A stretch of 64,000 bases of DNA, from the NCBI GenBank assembly GCA_016714815.1, contig JADKBZ010000001.1, positions 124,001 to 188,000 on the forward strand. Direction: 5' to 3'. Numbering within the stretch: position 1 is the first letter of the stretch; every line of letters starts with the position of its first letter. The translations under genes were made by a program, and so were the position numbers. Below the pieces are notes generated by a model, which saw only the letters and a list, made by a program, of their open reading frames with translations, had not been told where the DNA came from and did no database searches. The stretch comes from Holophagales bacterium. Lineage in GTDB: Bacteria; Acidobacteriota; Thermoanaerobaculia; UBA5066. This document shows positions 40,207 through 48,951 of this stretch, piece by piece.

Positions 40207-41418
40207 ATGGCGGAGACGACAGCAGCTTCCGGGGCTTTCATCGCGCAGGAGAACCACTACGGCGCCCACAACTACCATCCCCTCGACGTCATCTGCACGA
40301 AGGGGGAGGGGGTCTGGCTCACGGACGTGGACGGCAAGAGGTACATGGACTTCCTCGCCGCCTACTCCGCCGTGAACCAGGGGCACAACCACCCGCGGAT
40401 CGCCGAGGCGATGATCCGGCAGGTCCGCCAGCTCGCGCTGACGAGCCGCGCCTTCCGCAACGACCAGTTCCCGCCGCTCCTCGAGAAGCTCTGCCGCCTC
40501 ACCGGCTTCGACAAGGCGCTCCTGATGAACAGCGGCGCCGAGGCCGTCGAGACGGCGATCAAGGCGATGCGCAAGTGGGCCTACGACGTGAAAGGAATCG
40601 AGTACCCGAAGGCCGAGATCATCGTGGCCGAAGGGAACTTCCACGGCCGGACGACGACGATCGTCGGCTTCTCGACCGACCCCGACTCGACGAGCCGCTT
40701 CGGCCCCTTCACCCCTGGATTCAAGATCGTCGAGTACGGCTCGCTCGCCGCCGTCGAGGCCGCGATCACCCCCGAGACCGCAGCCATCTTCGTCGAGCCG
40801 ATCCAGGGCGAGGGGGGCGTCGTCATCCCGCCCGACGGCTACCTCCGCGGCCTGCGCGAGCTGGCCGACCGGCACCACTGCCTCCTGATCCTCGACGAGA
40901 TCCAGTCGGGCCTCGGCCGCACCGGGAAGCTCTTCGCGTTCGAGCACGAGGGGATCCGCCCCGACGGCGTCACCATCGGGAAGGCCCTCTCCGGCGGCTT
41001 CTATCCCGTCAGCGCCTTCCTTTCTTCGAACGCGGTGATGGACGTCTTCACGCCCGGCATCCACGGCTCGACCTACGGCGGCAATCCCCTCGCCTGCGCC
41101 GTCGCCTCCGAGGCGCTCGACGTCCTCGTCGAGGAGAAGCTCGTCGAGCGGGCCGCCGAGCTCGGCGTCCACCTCGAGGCGCGCCTCAGAACGATGAAGA
41201 CCGACAAGGTCGAGGAGGTCCGCGTCCGCGGCCTCTGGGCCGGCGTGCAGCTGAAGGTCTCGGCGGGGCTCGCGCGTCCCTACTGCTACAGGCTGAAAGA
41301 GCGCGGGATGCTCTGCAAGGACACGCACGAGCAGACGATCCGCCTCGCGCCGCCGCTCGTCATCACGCGCGAGGAGATCGACTGGGCGGTGGACCAGCTC
41401 GACGCGGTCCTGGGCTGA
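40207..41418 (+). CDS. rocD: Ornithine--oxo-acid aminotransferase
   Basis: A 403-residue class III PLP aminotransferase with YMDFLAAYSAVNQGHNHPRI, MNSGAEAVETAIKAMRKW, GNFHGRTTTIVGFSTD, LDEIQSGLGRTGK, the PLP lysine in TIGKALSGG and HGSTYGGNPLA. These match ornithine aminotransferase (glutamate-5-semialdehyde from ornithine). It follows the cyanophycin/isoaspartyl peptide genes after 123 bases, so it probably channels arginine-derived ornithine to glutamate. A strong nested hairpin follows the stop. Confidence 0.9.
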   Translation: MAETTAASGAFIAQENHYGAHNYHPLDVICTKGEGVWLTDVDGKRYMDFLAAYSAVNQGHNHPRIAEAMIRQVRQLALTSRAFRNDQFPPLLEKLCRLTGFDKALLMNSGAEAVETAIKAMRKWAYDVKGIEYPKAEIIVAEGNFHGRTTTIVGFSTDPDSTSRFGPFTPGFKIVEYGSLAAVEAAITPETAAIFVEPIQGEGGVVIPPDGYLRGLRELADRHHCLLILDEIQSGLGRTGKLFAFEHEGIRPDGVTIGKALSGGFYPVSAFLSSNAVMDVFTPGIHGSTYGGNPLACAVASEALDVLVEEKLVERAAELGVHLEARLRTMKTDKVEEVRVRGLWAGVQLKVSAGLARPYCYRLKERGMLCKDTHEQTIRLAPPLVITREEIDWAVDQLDAVLG

Positions 41419-41440
41419 CGCGCAGGCCCGGCCGGAAGGC

Positions 41441-41496
41441 GGCGGAGAACCGGCGGAGACCGCGGGATCCTTCCCGCGGCGACGGTCTTCTCCGCC
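41441..41496 (+). terminator. Nested hairpin terminator after rocD
   Basis: The outer arms GGCGGAGAA (41441-41449) and TTCTCCGCC (41488-41496) enclose an inner 8-bp stem CCGCGGGA/TCCCGCGG with a TCCT loop (41460-41479). It lies 23 bases after the rocD stop codon and before the kinase gene; there is no U tract. Confidence 0.6.
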
Positions 41497-41524
41497 CCGG
41501 CCCGCCGCAGTAGGCTACCCGCGC

Positions 41525-42901
41525 ATGTTCCGAGACCTCGGGCCGACCGGCCGCATCGCCGCCGTCCTCGCTCTCGTCGCCGCGGCGACGACGCTGGTGG
41601 CCGGGGTCCTCTTTCTCGACGACGTCGCCGCGCTGCCGCCCGGCGTCGCGGCCGACGCCTGGCGGACCGCGGCCTTCGCCCTCGTCACCATCGCCGTCAC
41701 CGCGGTCGCCATCGGCCTCCTCCTGCGCGCCCTCTCCGACCGCGCCGAGCAGCTCGCGTTCGCGCTCGAGGAGGCCCGCCGCGAGCGGGAGGCGCGCCAG
41801 CGGGAGCTCGAGCGCGTCCAGGCGATCGTCGACTCGATGGTCGACGGCGTCATCTTCATCGACGACCAGGACCGGATCTCCCTCGTGAACAAGGCCGGGC
41901 GGGCGCTGAAGAACCTCTCCGGGGGGCCGGGAGGGCACGTGGCCGACTGTCACCCGAGCGCCTCGCGGCAGGTCCTCGACCGCGTCATGCTCTATCTCCG
42001 GTCGGGAGACGACACCGGGCCGGCGCACTCGATCATCAAGGAGAAGGAAGGGCGCTTCGAGACGACCTACGCCCCCGTCACGGACGCGGCCGGGAAGTAC
42101 CTCGGAACGGTCATGGTCATCCGCGACATCGCGGAGCGGCGTCACCTCGAGAACCGCCTCCTCGACGCCGAGCGGCTCTCCGGCCTCGGCCAGATGTCGG
42201 CGCAGATCGCCCACGAGCTGAGGAATCCCCTCAACGCCATCGGGGGCGCCGCGCAGTACCTCGCCCGACGGTTCGCAAAGGAGCCGGACGTCGGCGAGTA
42301 CGCGACGCTCATCGGGGAGGAGGTGGCCCGCGTGAACCGCTTCGTCGCCGACCTCCTGAAGGTCGCGCGACCCGTCGAGCCGGTTCTGGCCCCGGCCTCC
42401 CTGGCCCGGGTCCTTCGCGAGGCCGCGCAGAAGGCCGCGGTCGCGCGCGGGCTCCCGGCGGACACCGTCCGGGTCGACGCGGCCGGCAACGTCCCCGCCA
42501 TCGACCTCGACGCGAGCCTCCTGACCGACGCCCTCATCAACCTGATCCAGAACGCGTTCGACGCCGGTGGCGACCCTCCGGAGGTCGCGAGCACCTTCGC
42601 CGGCGAAGGCGGGGAGGGCGTCGTCGTCGTCGAGGTTCGCGACCGCGGCTGCGGCGTACCCGAGGACCAGCTCGACGAGGTGACCCGTCCTTTCGTGACG
42701 ACGAAGCCGGGAGGGACGGGGCTCGGCCTCGTCATCGTTCGCCGCATGGCGGAGGTCCACCGCGCCCGATTCGAGCTCGTGCGCCGCGAAGGGGGCGGGA
42801 CGATCGCGCGCCTCCACTTCCCGCTCCGGCGGGTTGCCGCCGCGGCGGCCGCGGAGGGTGCCGAAGCCAGGGACGACGCTTCCGCCGGGGTCCCCGCGTG
42901 A
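41525..42901 (+). CDS. NtrB-like sensor histidine kinase
   Basis: A 458-residue membrane kinase: two N-terminal helices (about 10-32 and 48-72), a coiled segment, a PAS domain (about 95-205, IVDSMVDGVIFIDDQDRISL), HisKA with the phospho-acceptor in AHELRNPLNAIGGAA (His near 233), and an HATPase domain with LINLIQNAFDAGG and GGTGLGLVIVRRM. The short periplasmic loop suggests membrane or cytoplasmic sensing through PAS. It overlaps the response regulator by 4 bp and lies upstream of nrfHA, so it probably reports a nitrogen-oxide or redox signal. Confidence 0.92.
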   Translation: MFRDLGPTGRIAAVLALVAAATTLVAGVLFLDDVAALPPGVAADAWRTAAFALVTIAVTAVAIGLLLRALSDRAEQLAFALEEARREREARQRELERVQAIVDSMVDGVIFIDDQDRISLVNKAGRALKNLSGGPGGHVADCHPSASRQVLDRVMLYLRSGDDTGPAHSIIKEKEGRFETTYAPVTDAAGKYLGTVMVIRDIAERRHLENRLLDAERLSGLGQMSAQIAHELRNPLNAIGGAAQYLARRFAKEPDVGEYATLIGEEVARVNRFVADLLKVARPVEPVLAPASLARVLREAAQKAAVARGLPADTVRVDAAGNVPAIDLDASLLTDALINLIQNAFDAGGDPPEVASTFAGEGGEGVVVVEVRDRGCGVPEDQLDEVTRPFVTTKPGGTGLGLVIVRRMAEVHRARFELVRREGGGTIARLHFPLRRVAAAAAAEGAEARDDASAGVPA

Positions 42902-44271
42902 CCGGCGACGCGCTCGTCCTCCTCGTCGACGACGATCCGGGCGCCCGGAAGGTGGCCCGGGGAAACCTCGGGCTCGAGGGGTTCGAGGTCCTGCTGGCCT
43001 CCTCGGGCGCCGAGGCGCTCGCGCGCCTTTCCGAGAGCGACCCGCTCGCGGTCGTCTCCGACCTCCGGATGCCCGACCTGGACGGCATCGAGCTGATGGC
43101 GGCCGTCCACGCGGCGCGGCCCGGCCTTCCGTTCGTCCTCGTCACCGCCCACGCGACCGTGGAGACCGCGGTCGAGGCGATGAGGCGGGGGGCGGTCCAC
43201 TACCTCACCAAGCCGATCCGGTTCGACGAGCTCGCCCTCGTCCTCAGGCACGCCGTGGAGGGAGAGCGGGCCCGCCGGGACGTCGTCCTGCTCCGCGGCG
43301 AGCTCGAGCGGGCCGCCGGCTTCGAGGAGCTCGTCGGCTCCTCGCCGGCGATGCGCCAGGTCTTCACGATGGTCGACCAGGTGGCCCCGACCGACGCGAC
43401 CGTCCTCCTCCGGGGCGAGACGGGGACCGGCAAGGAGCTCGTCGCGCGAGCCATTCACCGGCGGTCCGGCCGCCACGCCAGACCGTTCGTCGCCGTGAAC
43501 TGCACCGCCGTGCCGCGGGAGCTGATGGAATCGGAGTTCTTCGGGCACGAGAAGGGGGCGTTCACCGGAGCGGTCGCGCGGCGCGTCGGCCGCTTCGAGC
43601 AGGCGCACGGGTCGACCCTCTTCCTCGACGAGGTCGGCGACCTCGACCCCGCCGTCCAGGCCAAGCTCCTGCGCGTCCTCCAGGAGCAGGAGATCACGCG
43701 CGTCGGAGCGCGCGACGCCGTCCGGGTGGATGTGAGGATCGTGACCGCCACGAACCGGGACCTCGAGGCCGCGGTGAAGGAGGGGCGGTTCCGGGACGAC
43801 CTCTACTACCGCCTCAACGTCATCCCGCTCCAGCTCCCGCCCCTTCGCGAAAGGCCTCAGGACCTCCCGGCGCTCCTGCAGCACTTCCTCGGCTCGTTTT
43901 CCGAGCGGTACGGACGGCCCGTTCCCGCCCTTCCCCCGGAGGGCCTGGCGGCGCTCCAGGGCTACGCGTGGCCGGGCAACGTCCGCGAGCTCCGGAACCT
44001 CTGCGAGAGGGCGGTCCTGATGGGCTGGGCCGGGGTCCTCTCGATGGTCGGGGCCGCCCGGACGGAGGAGGTGGCGTTCGTCGACACGGCGCTGCCTCTC
44101 CTCGAGGCACGGCAGCGGCTCGTCGAGCGGTTCGAGCGCGAGTACCTGACCCGCCTCCTCCGGCAGCAGCGCGGCAGGGTGGGCGAGGTGGCCCGGGCCG
44201 CGGGCATCGCCGAGCGTAACCTTTACGAGAAGATGAAGGCCTACGGCCTGTCGCGCGACGACTACCGCTGA
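42898..44271 (+). CDS. NtrC-family sigma-54 response regulator
   Basis: A 457-residue regulator: receiver domain (1-120) with acidic DDDP, the phospho-Asp in SDLRMPDLDG and the Lys in YLTKPIRF; AAA+ domain with GETGTGKE, intact GAFTGA and TLFLDEVGDLD; and a Fis-type HTH at the C-terminus (RGRVGEVARAAGIAERNLYE). It is the partner of the kinase just upstream. The -24/-12 site at 44431-44446 in front of nrfH makes the nitrite reductase operon its likely target. Confidence 0.94.
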   Translation: MTGDALVLLVDDDPGARKVARGNLGLEGFEVLLASSGAEALARLSESDPLAVVSDLRMPDLDGIELMAAVHAARPGLPFVLVTAHATVETAVEAMRRGAVHYLTKPIRFDELALVLRHAVEGERARRDVVLLRGELERAAGFEELVGSSPAMRQVFTMVDQVAPTDATVLLRGETGTGKELVARAIHRRSGRHARPFVAVNCTAVPRELMESEFFGHEKGAFTGAVARRVGRFEQAHGSTLFLDEVGDLDPAVQAKLLRVLQEQEITRVGARDAVRVDVRIVTATNRDLEAAVKEGRFRDDLYYRLNVIPLQLPPLRERPQDLPALLQHFLGSFSERYGRPVPALPPEGLAALQGYAWPGNVRELRNLCERAVLMGWAGVLSMVGAARTEEVAFVDTALPLLEARQRLVERFEREYLTRLLRQQRGRVGEVARAAGIAERNLYEKMKAYGLSRDDYR

Positions 44272-44293
44272 AGGGCGGGAGCGCGGCGGCCGG

Positions 44294-44340
44294 GCGATCG
44301 GATGCGGGCATCCGGTCCCCGCCCCCGCGCATCCGATCGC
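44294..44340. promoter_or_regulatory. GGATGC/GCATCC inverted repeats, candidate NtrC-type enhancer (or terminator)
   Basis: GCGATCGGATGCG (44294-44306) pairs exactly with CGCATCCGATCGC (44328-44340), and GGATGC-GG-GCATCC (44300-44313) forms a second palindrome inside. It lies about 115-165 bp upstream of the predicted nrfH start site, which suits an enhancer. It also follows the regulator stop codon by 22 bases, so a terminator role cannot be excluded. Confidence 0.5.
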
Positions 44341-44430
44341 GCTGTAACAGGGGACGGGACGCCGGGTTCGCGAGGCCGCAGGTATCGCGCCGCCGCGGTC
44401 GACGCCGCCCGTGGGCCGGGGGCTGCGAGG

Positions 44431-44446
44431 CGGCCCGCTCCTTGCT
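44431..44446 (+). promoter_or_regulatory. Sigma-54 (-24/-12) promoter of nrfHA
   Basis: CGGCCC-GCTCC-TTGCT has GG and GC 10 bp apart with a consensus TTGCT -12 box. The predicted start is near 44457, 47 bases before the nrfH ATG. An NtrC-family regulator is encoded immediately upstream. Confidence 0.65.
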
Positions 44447-44503
44447 AGGAGGAGTGATCGTGACGGCCCGAAATAGAGAGCCCGGATTCTGATCGAGGCG
44501 ACG

Positions 44504-44962
44504 ATGAAGACGAGACGAGGCTTCTCCCTCCTTCCCGCTCCCCTCGCCCTGACCGCCGCCGCGGCCGGCCTGTCGATCGGTCTCGGGGCATTCGCGTTCC
44601 ACTACGCCAGGGGAACCTCCTACCTCGGGAACGACCCGGCCACCTGCGCGAACTGCCACGTCATGCAGGGGCACTACGACGCGTGGCTCGCCGGCCCCCA
44701 CCACCAGGCGGCCACCTGCAACGACTGCCACACGCCGGCCGGCTTCGTCGGGAAGTACTGGGTCAAGGCGACGAACGGCTACCACCACTCGAAGGCCTTC
44801 ACCTTCGGCGGCTACCCCGACGTCCTCCGCGCAAGGCCGGAGAGCTCGGCGGTCGTGGAGGCCAACTGCCGCCACTGCCACGCCGACCTCGTCGACTCGA
44901 TGCCCGGCGGCGGCGCCGTCTCCTGCATCCGCTGCCACGCCTCGGTCGGCCACCAGCGCTGA
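44504..44962 (+). CDS. nrfH: NrfH-type membrane tetraheme cytochrome c
   Basis: A 152-residue NapC/NrfH protein: one N-terminal membrane helix (residues 10-34), then four heme motifs CANCH, CNDCH, CRHCH and CIRCH. The HVMQGHYDAW sequence after the first motif is typical of NrfH. It takes electrons from the quinol pool and passes them to NrfA in the periplasm. nrfA begins 36 bases downstream. It is preceded by a sigma-54 promoter. Confidence 0.93.
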   Translation: MKTRRGFSLLPAPLALTAAAAGLSIGLGAFAFHYARGTSYLGNDPATCANCHVMQGHYDAWLAGPHHQAATCNDCHTPAGFVGKYWVKATNGYHHSKAFTFGGYPDVLRARPESSAVVEANCRHCHADLVDSMPGGGAVSCIRCHASVGHQR

Positions 44963-44998
44963 CCGCCGACTTCGCTTTCCGCAAGGAAGGAGCACCAG

Positions 44999-46708
44999 AT
45001 GTCCTCAGAGAACCCGGCCCCCCGGAAGAAGCGCGGGCTCCTCATCGCCCTCGTCGCGGGCGCCTTCGCCCTCGGAGCGCTCGGCGCCGCCGCCCTCCTC
45101 GTCAACATCGCCGAGCGCAAGCAGGAGGCGAAGAACCCCTACGTCCGCCTCGTCGAGGTGACGGAGGACGACGTCGACCCGGCCAAGTGGGGGACGAACT
45201 GGCCGCGGGAGTACGACGGCTACAAGCGCACCTCCGAGCCGACGAGCACGAAGTACGGCGGCGGCGCTGGCGGGGCCGAAGGGATGCTGCCGCCACAGAA
45301 GTCCGAGCGCGACCCGTGGCTGAAGCGGATCTTCGCCGGCTACCTCTTCGCGATCGACTACCGGGACCGCCGGGGGCACTCCTTCGCCTTGTTCGACCAG
45401 GAGAACACGAAGCGGAACGTTCCGGCCGAGGGGAAGCAGTCGGGGAACTGCATGCACTGCCACGCCTCGATCATGCCGCTCTACCGGAAGCTCGGCAGGG
45501 AGGCGGCGCCGGATGCGAGCGAGGCCGAGCAGATCCAGAAGGGGCTCGCCCTGGTCGGTGAGATGGGCTACTGGGACGCCCACAAGCAGCTCGAGGAGGT
45601 GTCGGGCGGCAAGGCCCACCCGGTCTCCTGCGTCGACTGCCACGATCCCAAATCGATGGAGACGCGCATCACCCGGCCGGCCTTCATCACCGGGATCCAG
45701 GCGCTCGCCGCCTCCGGCGCGGCCGCCGGGCACCTGCCGAGCATCGAAACCTGGCGGAAGGGGAGCAGGGCCCGGCCCTACGACCCGAACGTCGACGCGA
45801 GCCGCCAGGAGAAGCGGACCTACGTCTGCGCCCAGTGCCACGTCGAGTACTTTTGCGGCAAGGGGACGACGGTCTTCTTCCCGTGGGGCGACGGGTTGAA
45901 GGTCGAGGAGATCGAGAAGAACTACGACGCCATCCTCGTGAAGGAGAAGCGGTTCAAGGACTGGACCCACGCCGAGACGGGGATGGAGGTCCTCAAGGCC
46001 CAGCACCCCGAGTTCGAGGTCTGGAGCCAGGGGATCCACGCGCGGGCCGGCGTCGCCTGCGCCGACTGCCACATGTCGTACAAGCGCGACGGCTCGCAGA
46101 AGATCTCCGAGCACTGGGTGAGGAGCCCCCTCCTCTCTGCCAACCGCTCCTGCGCCACCTGCCACCCCAGCAGCGACGAGGAGCTGAAGGCCCGCGTCGA
46201 GGCGATCCAGGACCGCCACTTCGCGCTGATGACCCGGGCCGGCCAGGTCGCGGTCGAGATGATCGACGCGATCGTGGCGGTGAGGAAGCCGTACGACGAG
46301 AAGGCCCGCTCCGCCGCCGAGGCGAAGGCGAAGGAGACGCTCGCCGCCAGCGCCGAGTTCGCGAAGCTCCCGAAGGAGGAGCAGGACAAGAAGCTCGCAT
46401 CCGAGACGAAGGCGAACCTCCTCGCCGCCTGGCGGGCGGTCGTGGAGAAGGACCCGGCCCTCAGGCAGATCGAGGAGCTCCAGCGCGCGGCGCAGTGGCG
46501 GCTCGACTTCGTGGCGGCGGAGAACTCGATGGGCTTCCACGCCCCTCAGGAGCTGGCCCGGATCCTCGGCGAGTCGATCGACCTCTCCCGCCAGGCGCAG
46601 CTGAAGGCCGCAGGGCTCCTCGGCGGCAAGCTCCCCGTTCCCGTCGCCGCAGCCAGGGAGACCGCGCCGGCGAAGCAGGGCGGCGCGGCCCCTCCGGCCG
46701 GAAGGTAA
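44999..46708 (+). CDS. nrfA: Ammonia-forming cytochrome c nitrite reductase, all-CXXCH variant
   Basis: A 569-residue pentaheme enzyme reducing nitrite to ammonium in the periplasm. The N-terminal uncleaved-looking helix (13-35) could be a signal anchor. Heme motifs are CMHCH (about 151), CVDCH (211), CAQCH (277), CADCH (354) and CATCH (385). The first, which holds the catalytic heme, is normally CXXCK; here it is CXXCH, a variant known in Campylobacter jejuni. Family residues include CAQCHVEYFC, VFFPW, QGIHARAGVACADCHM. The C-terminus carries an extra Lys/Ala-rich segment and a Pro-rich tail. AAGGAG precedes the ATG. Confidence 0.93.
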   Translation: MSSENPAPRKKRGLLIALVAGAFALGALGAAALLVNIAERKQEAKNPYVRLVEVTEDDVDPAKWGTNWPREYDGYKRTSEPTSTKYGGGAGGAEGMLPPQKSERDPWLKRIFAGYLFAIDYRDRRGHSFALFDQENTKRNVPAEGKQSGNCMHCHASIMPLYRKLGREAAPDASEAEQIQKGLALVGEMGYWDAHKQLEEVSGGKAHPVSCVDCHDPKSMETRITRPAFITGIQALAASGAAAGHLPSIETWRKGSRARPYDPNVDASRQEKRTYVCAQCHVEYFCGKGTTVFFPWGDGLKVEEIEKNYDAILVKEKRFKDWTHAETGMEVLKAQHPEFEVWSQGIHARAGVACADCHMSYKRDGSQKISEHWVRSPLLSANRSCATCHPSSDEELKARVEAIQDRHFALMTRAGQVAVEMIDAIVAVRKPYDEKARSAAEAKAKETLAASAEFAKLPKEEQDKKLASETKANLLAAWRAVVEKDPALRQIEELQRAAQWRLDFVAAENSMGFHAPQELARILGESIDLSRQAQLKAAGLLGGKLPVPVAAARETAPAKQGGAAPPAGR

Positions 46709-46764
46709 TCGGGAGGAAGGCAGAGAGTCGGAGGATCCTCCGGGCCCCGGTAAACTGAGGAGCT

Positions 46765-48909
46765 TTGAGTTTCCTCAGCCCGGCCCGGAGGGCCCTCCTT
46801 CCGCTCCTCGCCCTGCTCCTCTGCTCCTCCGGCCTCGCCCAGAGGCCGGAGGAGCCTCTGCTCGCCGTCGTCGCGTCGCGCGAGGTCGTTCTCGACGGCC
46901 GGCTCGGGGATCCCCTCTGGAAGGACGCCCCCGTTCTCGACCGCTTCACCCAGCAGGCCCCCGACGAGGGGGCGCCCGCGACCGAGCGGACCGAGGTCCG
47001 CGTCGTCGTCACGCCCCGGGCGCTCGTCGTCGGCGTCGTCTGCTTCGACCGCGAGGCGGGGGCGGTCGCCGCGCGCCAGTACGACCGGGACGGCGACTTC
47101 GCCTCCGACGACTGGGTCAACGTCTCCGTCGACAGCTACCTCGACCGGCGGAACGCCTCGTTCTTCCGCGTCAACCCGCTCGGCACCCAGTACGACTCGA
47201 TCGTCACGAACGAAGGGACGGAGGAGGCCGAGTGGGACGCGATCTGGGAGTCGCGGAGCTCTGTCGGCCCCGACGGCTGGCGCGCCGAGATCGCGATTCC
47301 CCTCTCCTCGCTCCGCTACCCCGCCGGCGCGACCTCCTTCGGCTTCAACGTGACCCGGATGCTCCGGCGCCGCCAGGAGAGCTCCTCGTGGGGCGCGTGG
47401 AGGCGCGAGGCGGGCCCGGCGCGGATCTCGATGTCGGGAATGCTGACCGGCTTCCGGCTCGAGCGCCGGCTGCCGCTCGTCGTCAAGCCGTACCTCCTGA
47501 CCGGATACGACCGCGAAGTCCGCGAGGCCGGCGGGACCTACCGCAGCGGGGCCCGCTTCGACGCCGGGCTCGACGTGAAGGCCGGCGTCACGCCGACGCT
47601 CGTTCTCGACGCGACGTACCGGACCGACTTCGCGCAGGTCGAGTCGGACACCCAGCGGGTGAACCTCTCGCGTTTCCCGCTCTTCTATCCCGAGAAGCGC
47701 GACTTCTTCCTCGAGCGGATGGGCTTCACCCGCTTCGGGCAGCAGGAGATGGCCGAGCTCTTCTACTCCCGCAGGATCGGTCTCTCGCCGGACGGCGAGC
47801 CGGTGCCGATCGTCGGCGGGGCGCGCCTGACGGGAAACGTCGGCCGGACCGAGGTCGGCGTCATCGCCGTGCGGCAGGAGGAGTCGGCGGGACTGCCGGA
47901 AACCGACTTCTACGTCGCGCGCGTGAGGCACCCGCTCGGGACGCGCTCCTCGGTCGGCGCGATCTTCACGGACCGCGAGGGGGGGCCGCCGGGGAAGGAG
48001 TGGAACCGCGCCGGCGGATTCGACCTCGACCTGAAGCCGACGGAGACGCTCGGGTTCACCGCCTTCTGGGCGACGACGCGGGACGCCGAGGGACGGCCCG
48101 ACACCGACGCCTGGCGCGTCACGGGGACGTTCGACGACGGGACCTGGCAGCTCCACTCGAGCCTCAAGCGCTACGACGAGGATTTCGACCCCGGGATCGG
48201 CTTCGTCGCCCAGACCGGCATCACGAATCTCTATGGCCGGGCGCTCCGGCGCTTCTTCCCGAAGGCCGGTCTCGTGAGGGAGTGGGACCTGGAGGCCGAG
48301 TACGACTACTTCGAGGACCCCTCCGGCGCGCCCTCGATGCGGCGCTTCGAGGCGAAGGTCTCGGCCGAGGCGCGCGACGCCAGCTGGGCCGAGGCCGAGG
48401 TCGTGGCCGACAGCTGGGACCGGCTCGACGAGCCGTTCGAGATCCGGGAGGGAATCGTCGTGCCGGCGGGGGCCTTCTGGAACCGGCGTCACGCGGTGGA
48501 GGCCGGGTCGAGCAGGGCCAATCCCTTCTTCGCCAGCGGCGGCGTGGAGTGGGGCACCTTCTACGGCGGCAACCTCGAGACGTGGTCCGGGCAGCTCTCG
48601 TGGCGGCCGAACCCGCACCTTCTCGTCGACCTCACAGAGGAGTACAACGACGTCCACCTCCCCGCGGGCTCCTTCACCACGTCGCTCCTCGGCCTGCGCG
48701 GGACCTGGAACTTCTCCAGGTCGCTCCTCCTGAGCGCGTTCGCCCAGGCGAACACCGACTCGGACCTGACGAGCGTGAACACGCGCCTCCGCTGGATGTG
48801 GAGGCCCGGCTCCGACGTCTACCTCGTCTTCAACCGGGCGACGGGCGAGGGGCTCGAGCGCGAGGCGTGGCAGGTGATGCTGAAGGCGACCTGGGCGATC
48901 CTGCCGTGA
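46765..48909 (+). CDS. DUF5916 protein: CBM9-like domain plus outer-membrane barrel
   Basis: A 714-residue exported protein. It starts at a TTG preceded closely by GAGGAG; the signal peptide covers residues 1-25. Residues about 38-210 resemble a family-9 carbohydrate-binding-like domain (LDGRLGDPLWKDAPVLDRF, DDWVNVSVDSYLDRRNASFF, GWRAEIAIPLSSLRYP). The remainder is a DUF5916-type beta barrel with alternating aromatic strands and the block NLSRFPLFYPEKRDFFLERM. Such proteins are common in Bacteroidetes and Acidobacteriota and are thought to sit in the outer membrane. The function is not established. Confidence 0.85.
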   Translation: MSFLSPARRALLPLLALLLCSSGLAQRPEEPLLAVVASREVVLDGRLGDPLWKDAPVLDRFTQQAPDEGAPATERTEVRVVVTPRALVVGVVCFDREAGAVAARQYDRDGDFASDDWVNVSVDSYLDRRNASFFRVNPLGTQYDSIVTNEGTEEAEWDAIWESRSSVGPDGWRAEIAIPLSSLRYPAGATSFGFNVTRMLRRRQESSSWGAWRREAGPARISMSGMLTGFRLERRLPLVVKPYLLTGYDREVREAGGTYRSGARFDAGLDVKAGVTPTLVLDATYRTDFAQVESDTQRVNLSRFPLFYPEKRDFFLERMGFTRFGQQEMAELFYSRRIGLSPDGEPVPIVGGARLTGNVGRTEVGVIAVRQEESAGLPETDFYVARVRHPLGTRSSVGAIFTDREGGPPGKEWNRAGGFDLDLKPTETLGFTAFWATTRDAEGRPDTDAWRVTGTFDDGTWQLHSSLKRYDEDFDPGIGFVAQTGITNLYGRALRRFFPKAGLVREWDLEAEYDYFEDPSGAPSMRRFEAKVSAEARDASWAEAEVVADSWDRLDEPFEIREGIVVPAGAFWNRRHAVEAGSSRANPFFASGGVEWGTFYGGNLETWSGQLSWRPNPHLLVDLTEEYNDVHLPAGSFTTSLLGLRGTWNFSRSLLLSAFAQANTDSDLTSVNTRLRWMWRPGSDVYLVFNRATGEGLEREAWQVMLKATWAILP

Positions 48910-48951
48910 CGGCGGAATAGCCCGCGGCGTCCCGGTGTTATACCGGGCCGC

